Counted from the first letter of the stretch, positions 26,201 through 34,837 are shown. The stretch is DNA of 64,000 bases from Plotosus lineatus (GCA_024760905.1 CM045731.1:21093001-21157000), one strand, 5' to 3'. A program made the numbers and translations. Notes: generated from the letters alone by a model not told the origin.

Positions 26201-28867
26201 CTGTGGGACTTTCGTAAACCTGAATTCTTGGCTCAGTCCAATGCAGGATTGTAGGATGATTTCATTGCTTTATTTGTCTCATTTCAAAACATGCACTTTC
26301 TTCTAGGTGCTCTTTGGCCGTCAGCCTGACAATCGACCCTCGAACGCAGGAAAAACTGTATAGAGCTTTATTGCACATTTCAGGCGGCCACACCGGACAC
26401 TGTGTGTTAATTAAACTGGCGGAGATTTTCAAAAATTCTCCAAGGACTCTGCAATGGACGTGCAGTCCTAATGCGTTTTTGTCTGAGCACCATGAAGGAG
26501 TCTCAGACCTTGGTCTCTCATGAAATTTTAGCTCCATGTCTGCAATGTCTCAATGTCTCACGTTACGCATACATTAGAGCAGCTTTTTTCTTTTTTTTTC
26601 TTTTTTTTATGTTGGTAACACAAATAAAACATCAGCTTTTCATATTACAAGTAACCACTTACTCACTCTCACTCATTTGCTGCACTTTTTAATCATACTT
26701 GTGTTGTGCAGAGGCTGATGCCTATCACAGCCGATAGAGGATGAAGGCAGGTTAGACCCTGAATAGCACACCAATCCATCACAGGACCAACACACATAAC
26801 CATTCACACTCACACCCACACCTAGGGGAAATTTGTAGCAGTCAATTAGCCTGCTGTGCAAGTCTTTGGACTGAGGTAGGAAACCCACGCAAGCACAGGG
26901 AGAACATGCAAACTACACGGAGAAACACCTGATCCCGGGAATCAAAACTAGGATATTTGTGCTATGAGGTGGTGGACCCACTAACCACGGCGTCACTGTG
27001 CCACCCAATAAGTAACCAGAAAATGCAACATGCTGAAATACCTACCACTTAAAAGCCCTGCCGACACTATAGACCAGTGCTTCTCAAATAGTGGGGCACG
27101 CCCCCCCTTGGAGGGTGCGGTAAGATGCCAGGTGGGGGGTGTGGTGTGATGCCAGGGGAGCACATATGACCCTGGGGAACATGCTTTTCATGGAATACTG
27201 TATGAGAATTAAGTGTAATTGTACCTCCGCTCCAGTAGTTGGTAGTGGCGCTCTCATTGTTGCACTATTATGTAGCAGTTTTTCGCACGAGCAAAGAATA
27301 TGAAGTGCAGTAAACAACCTCTCAAGAAACAACATGGAAAATTTTCTAACAGGAACAAAGAGAAAGATGGAGAGAGAGACGGCGATATTAAGACATAAAT
27401 AAGTTGAATGAGTTTCAATAAGGATGTATTTTTTTAATTTCAGGCACATTGGTGCACTTTAAATCTTTTCTGTTACAGATTAAAAAACAATTAATGATGT
27501 TTTTCTTTATTGTAAGTTGAACTATATTTCTTTTTTTATTTTTAATGTCAATAAAGATACAATGCCATGCAAAGATGTACTAATAACAATTTTATAGACA
27601 ATTACAGTCATACTTTTATAGTTGCTCGCAGGGTGGTGGGGGGCATAATCTTTTCTTCCTAGAGGGGGCGCCACAGAAAATAATTGAGAAGCAAAGCTAT
27701 AGAATCTAAATCCATAAGCGTCAACTTTCTCTTTCAAGGATCTACTTTCCTGGATCAATGATTCTTTGTAACTTATTAAAATTTTATTTGTTTGTTTGTT
27801 TATCTCTTTCCTCAGGCATCACCACGGTGCTCACAATGTCCACAATTATTACTGGTGTGAATGCATCCATGCCCCGAGTGTCCTACATCAAAGCCGTAGA
27901 CATTTACCTGTGGGTCAGCTTCGTCTTTGTATTCCTGTCCGTCCTCGAGTATGCAGCCGTCAACTACCTGACAACCGTGAAAGATGGAAAAGAACGTAAA
28001 TTCGGGGAAAAGGCCAGACATCAGGTTTCCATTTACCTTTTCAGATTTAACAAAGTCCTTCCACCAGCACTTTGATGTTAATCCCAAATTTAAATTACTT
28101 TAGTTCAGTTCATCAGTTCATTTTCTGTAACCGCTTAATCCTAATTTGGGTCGCGGGGAGGCTGGCGCCCATCCCAGCCAACTTTGGGCGAGGGCAGAGT
28201 ACACCCTGGACAGCTCGCCAGGCCATCGGAGGGCAGAAACACGCCGACGGCGTTGCAGCCTACTCTTGTCGAAAGTCAGCAATGGTTCTTTTACATGCCT
28301 CACACCATAGACAGCCGGCCTTTGATAACCCAGTTAGCTGCACTTGGGGAGGGTGCAGTGACAACCTTGTGGAGAGTGGGACTTGAACCCCCAACCTTTG
28401 GATCAGCGATCCAGCACCCTATACCACTAGACCACCACTGTTCCTAAATGACTTTAGTTAAATCCTAATATATGAGCACATGAATAAAAATTTAGTTCAA
28501 ACAAAACAAATAAAACAAACTTACTAACCCTTTATCTTTGCTGTTTGTCCATTAGCAGTCTTTGCCTTGTACTTGTGGCCTGCCTCATGGCAAGAGCATG
28601 ATGGTGGACGGAACATACAGCGAGGCGGACAGCAACAGCTTGGCCGGGTACTGCCGCTCACCCAACGGTCCCGAGGAACTGAACGATAGACATGAGCGTA
28701 TGGTGGTGCACCTCGCTGTCGACAACGAATCCACGGGCAGCAAGAAGAAAGGTCTCCGTGGCTTCCGCATCATCCACAACACTCACGCCATTGATACATA
28801 CTCACGCATGATCTTTCCTGGAGCCTACATCTTTTTCAACCTTATCTACTGGTCTGTCTACTGGTGA
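18540..28867 (+). CDS. gabrr2: GABA-A receptor subunit rho-2 (exons from the ligand-binding domain to the C-terminus; 5' exons not seen)
   Basis: Pentameric ligand-gated chloride channel subunit of the Cys-loop family. Rho subunits form GABA-gated, bicuculline-insensitive receptors in the plasma membrane, prominent in retina. Seven exons (18540-18607, 20692-20915, 21449-21531, 21671-21811, 24089-24241, 27816-28024, 28559-28867) have AG/GT borders and join in frame to 394 residues plus stop. Visible are the conserved start [19 protein letters not shown], the Cys-loop [15 protein letters not shown], loop B SYAYTDEDL, loop C FYSSTGWYNRLY, and four membrane segments. The rho2 call rests on serine at the second M2 position (VSLGITT; proline in rho1) and on rho2-like loop residues [12 protein letters not shown] and [10 protein letters not shown]. 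Vertebrate rho2 is about 465-490 residues, so roughly 80-90 N-terminal residues (signal peptide and linker) are missing here. I could not tell a teleost a or b paralog. Confidence 0.95.
19977..20278 (+). mobile_element. SINE-C copy in gabrr2 intron
   Basis: Starts GGGGCCGGTGGTGTAGTGG (tRNA-like A box) with GTGTTCAAATCCCAG (B box). Later TGGACTAGCGTCCCATCCAG and the end GTGTAAAAACCCAACAGACTT. Near-matching flanks CTCTGGTATTTGT (left) and CTCTGATATTTGT (right) look like a target duplication with one change. Confidence 0.8.
20355..20660 (+). mobile_element. SINE-B copy, diverged, in gabrr2 intron
   Basis: Head near AGGCAGTGGCGGCTTGATG, body with CAACTAACTGGGATATTAAT, then TTTCTGATCTGTGATGGCC and the tail CTAATTAAGATTAAGCAG. 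Older than the copies at 22443 and 28106. Confidence 0.65.
20692..20915 (+). CDS. gabrr2: gabrr2 exon 4 (loop D, loop A region)
   Basis: 224 bp after TTGTGTCCCAG, donor GTATGG. It encodes [20 protein letters not shown] through [14 protein letters not shown] to VLYSL plus two bases. It carries the YLRHY segment that holds the loop D tyrosine and arginine of rho receptors, and a potential N-glycosylation site NKS. The translation runs past the donor into the intron before a stop, so the exon end is set by the splice site and by the next exon's frame. Confidence 0.95.
21171..21330 (+). mobile_element. SINE-E-like copy, diverged, in gabrr2 intron
   Basis: tRNA-like head remnant with GATGGTTGTATGTTTAAATC and CCCAGG, followed by a degraded GAGAAAGACCTTTAACC segment comparable to the GAGCAAGGC region of SINE-E. 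Confidence 0.4.
21363..21406. repeat. (TTA)n microsatellite
   Basis: About 14 units of ATT, 42 bp upstream of the exon 5 acceptor. Confidence 0.95.
21449..21531 (+). CDS. gabrr2: gabrr2 exon 5 (Cys-loop)
   Basis: 83 bp, the family's invariant length. The acceptor TTGTACAG is preceded by a T-run and the donor is GTATGT. It completes arginine and encodes [20 protein letters not shown], then CTLELES plus one base. Both Cys-loop cysteines are present with 13 residues between them. Too short to stand out as an open frame; identified by family knowledge. Confidence 0.95.
21671..21811 (+). CDS. gabrr2: gabrr2 exon 6 (loop B to loop C)
   Basis: 141 bp, acceptor CTGTGTGCAG, donor GTACCC. Encodes tyrosine (split codon) then [20 protein letters not shown] and continues to LAFYSST. 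The loop B tyrosines (YAY) and the first loop C tyrosine are kept. ENISLS gives a potential N-glycosylation site. The intron before it is only 139 bp. Confidence 0.95.
21897..22390 (-). mobile_element. M1 palindromic MITE in gabrr2 intron
   Basis: Reverse orientation: CAGGGATCCCTCGCTACTTC at the left, GGTGAGGGATCCCTG at the right, TA on both sides (21895-21896, 22391-22392). Confidence 0.8.
22443..22784 (+). mobile_element. SINE-B copy, standard tail, in gabrr2 intron
   Basis: Young-looking copy with an intact head (GGGCAGTGGTGGTCTAGTGG, GGGGGTTCGAGTCCCAC) and the A-shared tail. Flanked by the perfect 14-bp duplication AACAGATAGGTTAA at 22429-22442 and 22785-22798. Confidence 0.9.
22882..23717 (-). 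mobile_element. M2 Tigger-type element in gabrr2 intron
   Basis: Starts CAGTCGGCCCCCTACTTACG after TA and ends with the inverted counterpart near AAGTCGGGCGCCAACTA. The right end has drifted. Contains a long (AC)n(TC)n(AC)n compound microsatellite at 23173-23289. No intact transposase. Confidence 0.75.
23173..23289. repeat. (AC)n(TC)n(AC)n compound microsatellite
   Basis: About 60 bp of AC, 24 bp of TC, then about 24 bp of AC. Confidence 0.95.
24089..24241 (+). CDS. gabrr2: gabrr2 exon 7 (M1 and start of M2)
   Basis: 153 bp, the family's usual length; acceptor CTCTTTTTGCAG, donor GTATTT. Encodes [20 protein letters not shown], the M1 segment with the conserved [10 protein letters not shown] proline, then [15 protein letters not shown]. 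The serine after ARV occupies the 2' pore position, where rho1 has proline. Confidence 0.96.
24390..25070 (-). mobile_element. SINE-A copy interrupted by SINE-C
   Basis: Reverse-oriented SINE-A whose two parts (24390-24574 and about 24887-25070) are separated by a + strand SINE-C. The junctions repeat GTTTACCTAAAG / GTTTGCCTAAAG, a 12-bp target duplication with one change. Confidence 0.8.
24575..24886 (+). mobile_element. SINE-C copy nested in SINE-A
   Basis: GGGGCCGGTGGCATAGTGG head through CTATGGAAACCGGGAATAAG to GTCCAACAGACTTG. Inserted in a SINE-A in gabrr2 intron 7, which shows SINE-C was active after that SINE-A was in place. Confidence 0.85.
25875..26000 (-). mobile_element. SINE-A tail fragment
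   Basis: CATTTGCTGAAGCTCTTAATCC followed by AATAGGGTCGCAAGAAAGC is the complement of the SINE-A tail. Confidence 0.5.
26290..26540. other. non-repetitive segment of gabrr2 intron 7
   Basis: Unique sequence with preserved CpGs, open on both strands (69 codons on +, 91 on -). I recognise no protein and see no flanking splice sites matching a gene. It may be a conserved non-coding element or chance. Confidence 0.3.
26655..27008 (-). mobile_element. SINE-A copy
   Basis: Reverse-oriented, tail to head, ending CGTCACTGTGCCACCCA. Confidence 0.7.
27075..27696 (+). mobile_element. hAT element remnant in gabrr2 intron 7
   Basis: Starts CAGTGCTTCTCAAATAGTGG and ends AATTGAGAAGCAAAG; the ends are imperfect inverted repeats. 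Flanks CTATAGAC (27067-27074) and CTATAGAA (27697-27704) are an 8-bp duplication with one change. Inside, [13 protein letters not shown] resembles the start of hAT transposases and stops soon after. The element ends 119 bp before exon 8. Confidence 0.75.
27816..28024 (+). CDS. gabrr2: gabrr2 exon 8 (M2, M3 and start of cytoplasmic loop)
   Basis: 209 bp after CTCTTTCCTCAG. Encodes [20 protein letters not shown] (M2 with the 6' threonine), [20 protein letters not shown] (M3), then [19 protein letters not shown]. The donor GTTTCC is a weak match. Compared with the rho2 loop as I recall it, about four residues (ARHQ) appear extra before the next exon. Confidence 0.93.
28106..28445 (-). mobile_element. 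SINE-B copy, standard tail, in last gabrr2 intron
   Basis: Full-length reverse-oriented copy. Flanks AAATTACTTTAGTT (28092-28105) and AAATGACTTTAGTT (28446-28459) form a 14-bp duplication with one change. Confidence 0.88.
28553..28558 (+). promoter_or_regulatory. gabrr2: NAGNAG tandem splice acceptor before last gabrr2 exon
   Basis: The intron ends TAGCAG. Use of the distal AG starts the exon with TCT TTG CCT. Use of the proximal AG would add CAG (one glutamine) without changing frame, because the intron is in phase 0. Confidence 0.6.
28559..28867 (+). CDS. gabrr2: gabrr2 last exon (M3-M4 loop, M4, stop)
   Basis: 309 bp including TGA at 28865-28867. Encodes [20 protein letters not shown], a variable acidic and basic loop ([26 protein letters not shown]), then [20 protein letters not shown] and [10 protein letters not shown]4 is intact. 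The last two residues are YW where the rho2 end I recall is FS. Confidence 0.95.
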   Translation, partial: SLPCTCGLPHGKSMMVDGTYSEADSNSLAGYCRSPNGPEELNDRHERMVVHLAVDNESTGSKKKGLRGFRIIHNTHAIDTYSRMIFPGAYIFFNLIYWSVYW

Positions 28868-29363
28868 ATCCTTACAGTTTGGGAATATATAAGCTTGAAC
28901 AGAATGTTCTTACAGGTCATTTTAACAGAGTCTAAAGACAATTAGTCGGCTTATAGATGTTTATGAATGAAGCACGCAAGAAGAATTAATCTGCCAAAAT
29001 TTGCTGAAACTTCTGCAAACTCGCCAATACTTTAATTACAGTCTGAAATCGTAAATAAATGGATGACTGTTCTGTTGTAGAATTATGGAGCAATTTAATA
29101 TACTGAGGAACCTTTAAAAACACTTGGCACAGCAAGAGTTCGTTTCACGGCTCACGTGAAATACGCCACATGATCACTGACGAGCTGCCGAAGGAGATCA
29201 AAGAACTTTTTGGTGTTCTTCAAGCTCATCCCTGATTAAAAATCATGTACCTTACGCCACTCTCACGGCTGATTCATCAATGTTCAGACGTCAAATTGTC
29301 CTTAACAATTGTTCCACAGTTAACCAACATCCCATAATTTCAATGGGATTCATACAAAATAAA
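28868..29363 (+). promoter_or_regulatory. gabrr2: gabrr2 3' region with two AATAAA signals
   Basis: AATAAA occurs at 29054-29059 and 29358-29363, 187 and 491 bases after the stop. Either could direct polyadenylation; the true 3' end cannot be decided from sequence. Confidence 0.4.
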
Positions 29364-29900
29364 CACTAGATTTACCACCATTCCACTATACCAGCATCTG
29401 ATGTATAAAGTGAAGCAAATGGGTAGCTCTGTATGAAGCAGGAAGTTCCTGAAATTGTTTCATGAGCTACCTTATATACAATACACATTTTCAAGACTTT
29501 GACAATGACTGGCATGCTGTTGTGGAAAATAATCAGTGATGAGGTATTGTGTGATATTGAATTTTTTTTTTTTTTTTTTTTTTTTTTTTCGAAAACAGCA
29601 TGACCTGTAGACTTTTATCCCGGCAACGCTTTCAATCATGTGGTAGGGACCCAGTAAATAAGGCATAATAAGAAAATAAGTAAACACTATTGCTATAAAA
29701 ACAACTCATAACCACTGGGCAATTAAAGTACCTTCTCTTTTTACCACGTCCGACTTTGTCAGTCATTACAATTTGAGTGATACGTAGTATTTTACTTAAA
29801 GGATTGCGTACTGTATTTAGAAATCCCTTTACCTGAAACTGAACTACGTATTGAAAGGAATTATGAAAATGACACACCGTGCACCCTCTGAAAGGGGATG
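29364..29900. other. no gene; poly(T) run at 29551-29589
   Basis: AT-rich sequence with a T-run of nearly 40 bases. Nothing else recognised. Confidence 0.5.
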
Positions 29901-30052
29901 GGCGATGATGGCGGCTGAGTGGTTAAGGGGATCCTCAAGTCTTAGTACTACCACAAAAATGCCACTCGTTGGCCCCTAGAGGAAGGATGTTAATCCATGC
30001 CCCTTATCCTTTGATTGCTCAATTGTATTAAGATGTACGTAGTGTACATAAA
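29901..30052 (+). mobile_element. SINE-E copy, tail missing
   Basis: GATGGCGGCTGAGTGGTTAA head, then a degraded middle ending near GATTGCTCAATTGTATTAAG. Confidence 0.5.
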
Positions 30053-30057
30053 AAAGA

Positions 30058-30450
30058 AAGTTACACACAGACATGCTGGGCTGCCTTTATCCTTGCTTAT
30101 GACAAGTAATTATCATGGCGCAGTTTCAGCAAACTTCAACGATGTAATATTTATTTCCATCCGGTGTCGAGTTCATTCCTCACGGATGTCTTGGAACTGA
30201 TAAAAAAACTGAACCACGACATAAAAGTCTTCTCTAGCACATCCCGAAAACTTTTCATAGAGTAAAGGTCAGGACTCTGGGGAGCCAATGAACCACTCTT
30301 TTATTATTCGAGTCCGGATTTTATATCTGTGCTACCAGAGAAGGAAAAGTCCATTGATGTGATAGCCTGCTCAATAAGTTCATTCTGCTCATCAGCTGCT
30401 TCATTTTATTGCCACATTAATGTTGCTGAGCCTCAACTAAACCAACTGGA
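30058..30450 (-). mobile_element. Tc1-like transposase remnant
   Basis: Matches 55010-55434 over most of its length. Read on the - strand it carries a degenerate Tc1 transposase C-terminus around the SPDLNP...W..LE motif (complement of CTCTAGCACATCCC and GGTCAGGACTCTGGGGAGCC). Stops and small deletions break it. Confidence 0.6.
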
Positions 30451-30539
30451 GTGACAACGCCATGGAGATTACATGCTACGATTCAAGATAAATGCTCTAC
30501 ATGAAAATATTAGAGTGTGCAGATTTTTTTGGCAAGGCA

Positions 30540-30592
30540 GTGTCAGTCACTCTGGATAAGGGCATCTGCCAAATACTATGAATGTAATTGGA
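30540..30592 (+). mobile_element. SINE-E tail fragment
   Basis: GTCACTCTGGATAAGGGCAT followed by CTGCCAAATAC is the tail of SINE-E without head. Confidence 0.6.
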
Positions 30593-31048
30593 TGGGGGTT
30601 GTTGTGCTGGCGGTGCTGTCTCTGATCATGTGAGTGGATTTGAAGTGGCATCTTGAAGGAAATACAGCAAGTGAGAAACATCAATTTTTGCAATTATCCA
30701 ATCAGCCAATCATGTGTCAGCAGCACAAATACAACAGACGCTTTAATTATACATTGTCAAGCTAAAGTCAAGTGAGCTAGTGCAAGTTAGCCAAGGCCAT
30801 TACTGTTTCTTGTTGTTCTTATGAGGCTCGAGTTTAGAATCCTGATTATTATGGGATGCCGGCGTATCTCCTTTAGTCAATTAAACATGCTGATGTCAAC
30901 ATTTAGCTTCATGGTATCTTTGTTCTTTGTGCACAAATATGCAATATTAGAAGAAAACTAATACAAAAACTATGCTAAGCTACATCAGGTTCAACAACTA
31001 AACTAGCTGGCCCAAACTAGCCTTTAAGCTAATCATGGTCCATTAACG
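30593..31048. other. no gene recognised
   Basis: Unique-looking sequence; no exon or repeat recognised. Confidence 0.4.
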
Positions 31049-31056
31049 GTGTAAAT

Positions 31057-31348
31057 CAGGGGTCACCAACAGGTCGCCCGCAAGGACAACATGTATATCC
31101 CGCGGGCCTCTTCACTGCGATTTTAAGAACAGGCCCACAGCTCCGTTGAGCTGCATCTATTTATTTTTTTAATCAAATCAATATCTTTACATACGTAGAT
31201 GAATATCAGTAATTATTAATAAAAATATATAATTAAAGGTAAATTGAACAAATTTGTTATTTCAGAAGTGTGTATCGACCTGGTAGCCTTTTGCATTAAT
31301 TGTTACCCAAGAAGTAGCTCTCAACTTCAAAAAGGTTGGTGACCCCTG
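31057..31348 (+). mobile_element. hAT MITE with perfect 8-bp target duplication
   Basis: Begins CAGGGGTCACCAACAGG and ends AGGTTGGTGACCCCTG. GTGTAAAT flanks both sides (31049-31056, 31349-31356). A second copy lies at 41449-41780. Confidence 0.92.
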
Positions 31349-31356
31349 GTGTAAAT

Positions 31357-32500
31357 AAACACATGTAGCAGGATCAAGTTGTTTTATTGTTGTATTTTTT
31401 ATTTTTTTTTACCTGCTAACTTGGCTAAATTATGAATAGATCAAGTGTTTGTTGATTCGGTGGTTTGATGCTTGCATTGCAATTGTACTCTGCATCACTG
31501 TTGTAATCTCCTAAACTTCCATTTTGGTCTCCATTGGCTGTTTTCTTGTTAGTTCTTCTGTAAGGACAGGCATCTGGGGCAGGGTGGGTGGGACATGGAA
31601 TACGGCAGAATGTTATGGGTGGGAAAACAACTAACCAGTTTGGATACTAATAGAAATGAAAAGGGGTTTTCGGGTTAGGACTAAAGCCCCAGGCTACAAG
31701 GAACGGATCGCTTTAAGATAGTTTTGGCTTGGCCGTGGCGGAATAGTTGTGTATAATGTAATGAAAGCAACATGACTATGAATTTTGACTGTGGAATGTT
31801 TGATAAGGATAGATGACCTGGTTTGAGTATTTCAGAAATATTCAGACTACAAATCTTATGTCTAAAGTTTACAGTAAATAGTGTAAACGACAGTATAATA
31901 GAAACTTTTTCTTGGTGCTATTCATAGCTATTAAGAGCTAGAAACGCCCCAATATCCAGCCATAATTTAAAAAGTTGATTGAATCTGAGTCTTTTATCAT
32001 TTTGCTTCAGTGAGCTGATTCTAACCAGTAAAGTAGCACCTTTCTATTTCTGTTGTGTTGAGGTGCTGCCTGTTGGCTGAGTTATACTGTATGTTTTCTC
32101 ACATGGGTGGCATTTTTACTTGAAGACTATGTTTCCTTCTTTTGTTTTCTTTTTCTATTTTTTTCATCAAGCTTTCTGAAATATGCCTGTTTATTTGCTT
32201 GTCTGATAGTAACCTCTCATGATTGAGCAGAAAATTGTTTTGTCATGACCGAATAAATGTAGTGCTTTTCAAAAAGGGAAAGCTAAAAGCACATCCAGGG
32301 GATCTTTAATTTAATTAATTAATTTATTTTTATTTTACTGCAGGAATCTGAAGCCCAAATTTATCAAAACTTATAATCATTTATTAAATTTAATGTTGAG
32401 CTTTTATAATTGTTTGTCGGTTCTACTGGTCACTTGGATTGAAAGGCTTTAATCTGAACTTTGATAATTATTACTTAAACAAGTATTGTTCTGATCGATC
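31357..32500. other. no gene recognised
   Basis: Over 1 kb of AT-rich sequence without a recognisable repeat or exon. One of the longer repeat-free stretches downstream of gabrr2. Confidence 0.4.
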
Positions 32501-32503
32501 TTC

Positions 32504-32815
32504 TTCTTTTCTTCTTTTCATTTCGGCTGTTCCCTTCAGGGGGCGCCACAGCGAATCGTCTGCCTCCATCTCACCCTATCCCCTGCATCTTCTTCTCTTA
32601 CTCCAACTACCTTCATGTCCTCCTTCACCACATCCATAAATCTTCTCTTTGCTCGTCCTCTAGGCCTTCTGTCTGGAAGTTCCAACCTCAGCATCCTAAT
32701 ACCAATATATTCACTGTCCCTCCTCTGTACATGTCCAAACCATCTCAATCTAGCCGCTCTGACTTTGTCTCCAAAATATCTTACATGTGCTTTCTCTCTC
32801 ATGAAATGTCAGAAA
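32504..32815 (-). mobile_element. RTE-like LINE, 3' end of ORF2
   Basis: On the - strand: KAHVRYFGDKVRAARLRWFG, HVQRRDSEYIGIRMLRLELP, RRFMDVVKEDMKVVGVREED to RCGAP, then the 3' UTR and a (GAA)n-type tail (TTCTTC on +). Confidence 0.75.
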
Positions 32816-32896
32816 TATATAATTCTATTGTAAATAGCCAAAAATACTATGGAGCACATTTCCATAATAAGTTGAACTTATAGATAAATGGAATTA

Positions 32897-33109
32897 CAGG
32901 GATCCCTCACTTTCTGAGGTTAATTGGGACCGAGATCCCCCCCGCGACTGCCCAATTCCGAATTGGCTTTGTTTTTGCAGCATTTTCCTTAACTTTTTTC
33001 CCTATTCTTCCTTAATTTCCTTATTTTTTAATTCGATGAATTTTTTTTTAAGAAACCGTGATGCATTGAACCCGCATGAATTGAAGCGCGAAGTAGCGAG
33101 GGATCCCTG
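32897..33109 (+). mobile_element. M1 MITE, internally deleted
   Basis: CAGGGATCCCTCACTTTCTG to AGTAGCGAGGGATCCCTG with TA at 32895-32896 and 33110-33111. Only 213 bp, so most of the M1 centre is lost. Confidence 0.85.
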
Positions 33110-33111
33110 TA

Positions 33112-33766
33112 CATTGATGCAATGGATGTCACAGTATTGAATTGAGTAGCCTATAACAAATCGAACCTTCGGTTTGTTGTAAAGGTTTAAGCAATAGTCT
33201 GAAAAAATTGGATTGTTTATGTAACTCATATGTACAGCAAGATCCAAGACTGGCTCTGATCCACAACACACTTACTTTCACCCCATAATACCCAGGGCAT
33301 GACTTGTGCCTGGTTACTCAGCACATTCAGCAAATTAATAAGCACAAGCGATCTTCAGTTGACTATCTATTATCGAGTGCTGTACCCTTACTGCAAAAAA
33401 TAAATGAATTCAACTATCGAATGTATTTTATTTCTAGATATTCCAAAAAAAAAAAAAAAAAAAAAAAGCAGTAGACTTATCTACAGTGAAAGTGAAATGC
33501 ATGAACTTGTGTTGTGAATGTCTTTCCATGGTGATCTGTAAGCGTTTGTCTGTTTTTGTTTTGTTTTTTTTTAATGAAAGTTAAAGAGCTCTGAATAAAG
33601 CTTGTACTTCTCTTTTGGTTGAGACGATCCACAGTAAGTTTTCCTGGACTGCAGACGATCATAAACTGTATATCCACTTATATGATTTGCATATCTTTTT
33701 ATTCATTTATTTTCTGAACTGCTATTGATCATTTGCATTTTTTTTTTTTCAATTTTTTTTTTTTGC
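33112..33766. other. no gene; poly(A) run at 33446-33467
   Basis: Unique AT-rich sequence; nothing recognised. Confidence 0.4.
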
Positions 33767-33767
33767 A

Positions 33768-34072
33768 ATTTTTTTTTTTTTTTTGGCAGAAGTTTTACGC
33801 CGGATGCCCTTCCTGTCGCAACCCTCTGCATTTATCCGGGCTTGGGACCGGCATAAGGGGGAAAGACACTGGTTAGTGCCCGCCCCCCCCCCCCCCCGCT
33901 ACCAGGCAAAAGGCCCAGAGGAAGACCAAAGAGAAGATTTATGGATGCGGTGAAGGCGGACATGAAGGTCGTTGGAGTAAGAGTAGAAGATGCAGAGGAT
34001 AGGGAGAGATGGAGGCAGATCATTTGCTGTGGCGACCCCTGAAGGGAACAGCCGAAAGGAAAAGAAGATTTT
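33768..34072. mobile_element. RTE-like LINE fragments
   Basis: 33780-33870 is, on the - strand, a LINE 3' UTR-type segment (complement of CGGATGCCCTTCCTGTCGCA). After a C-run, 33898-34072 is a + strand ORF2 end (CGACCCCTGAAGGGAACAGC). Two pieces in opposite orientation joined at the C-run. Confidence 0.55.
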
Positions 34073-34142
34073 CTGAACTGCTTAATCCTAATTAGGGTCG
34101 CAGGGAGGCTGGCTGGTACACCCTGGACGACTCACCAGGCAC
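34073..34142 (-). mobile_element. SINE-A/B tail fragment
   Basis: TTTTCTGAACTGCTTAATCC followed by TAATTAGGGTCGCAGGGAGG is the complement of the shared SINE tail. Confidence 0.6.
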
Positions 34143-34407
34143 ACGAAAAGCATTATGGGTACAGTACTGTATTATAGAGATTCAGCTCCCTCCTAGCCAA
34201 TGGGAGGCCAGCGGGCCGGGGTGTTGGGAGAAAACCAATGGGAAAGCAACTCGCACATAGTTTGAATGTTTGAATGGCACGTTTGAATTTTTGAGATGGT
34301 GCTTTCATAACGTGAACTTGTTTTGTATCCAGAGACAAAAATTTTAGGAAAATGCGTTTCGTAAGCTGAATTTTTCGTTTGGTGAGACTTTCGTAAAGTG
34401 AGGTACC

Positions 34408-34411
<4 letters not shown>
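34143..34411 (-). mobile_element. M2 Tigger-type element, one end only
   Basis: Shares AGCCAATGGGAGGCCAGCGG and ends GTGAGGTACCACTG, like the 56389-57034 copy. The opposite end is missing. It runs directly into a (GT)n(AT)n microsatellite. Confidence 0.65.

Positions 34412-34485
<74 letters not shown>
34412..34485. repeat. (GT)n(AT)n compound microsatellite
   Basis: About 45 bp of GT followed by about 30 bp of AT. Confidence 0.95.
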
Positions 34486-34488
<3 letters not shown>

Positions 34489-34753
34489 AAAATAATAAAA
34501 ATAATAAAAGGACAGGACAAAGACTTTCTGTTGAAACTCCATTTATCACTACAGATCTGTTTCGAGGGGTGGTGAAACCATCCTCTCTCTTTGGGTGATT
34601 ATAGAAGAATTCTATAGTCTTCTAAAGTCTTCTTCTATAATCACCTGAAGAGAGAGGATGGTTTCACCACCCCTCGAAACAGATCTGTAGTGATAAATGG
34701 AGTTTCAATAGAAAGTCTTTGTCCTGTCCTTTTATTATTTTTATTGTTATTTT
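34485..34753. repeat. long inverted repeat (hairpin, about 124-bp arms)
   Basis: Left arm about 34485-34609 and right arm about 34630-34753 are reverse complements with only about four mismatches, around a 20-base spacer. Landmarks: GGACAGGACAAAGACTTTC and GATCTGTTTCGAGGGGTGGT on the left, and their complements on the right. No other copy in the window. Confidence 0.9.
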
Positions 34754-34803
34754 CTCTACCAAAAAGTATTGAGCACTCTCCTACGGAAGGATCTACTCAG
34801 AAA

Positions 34804-34832
<29 letters not shown>

Positions 34833-34837
<5 letters not shown>

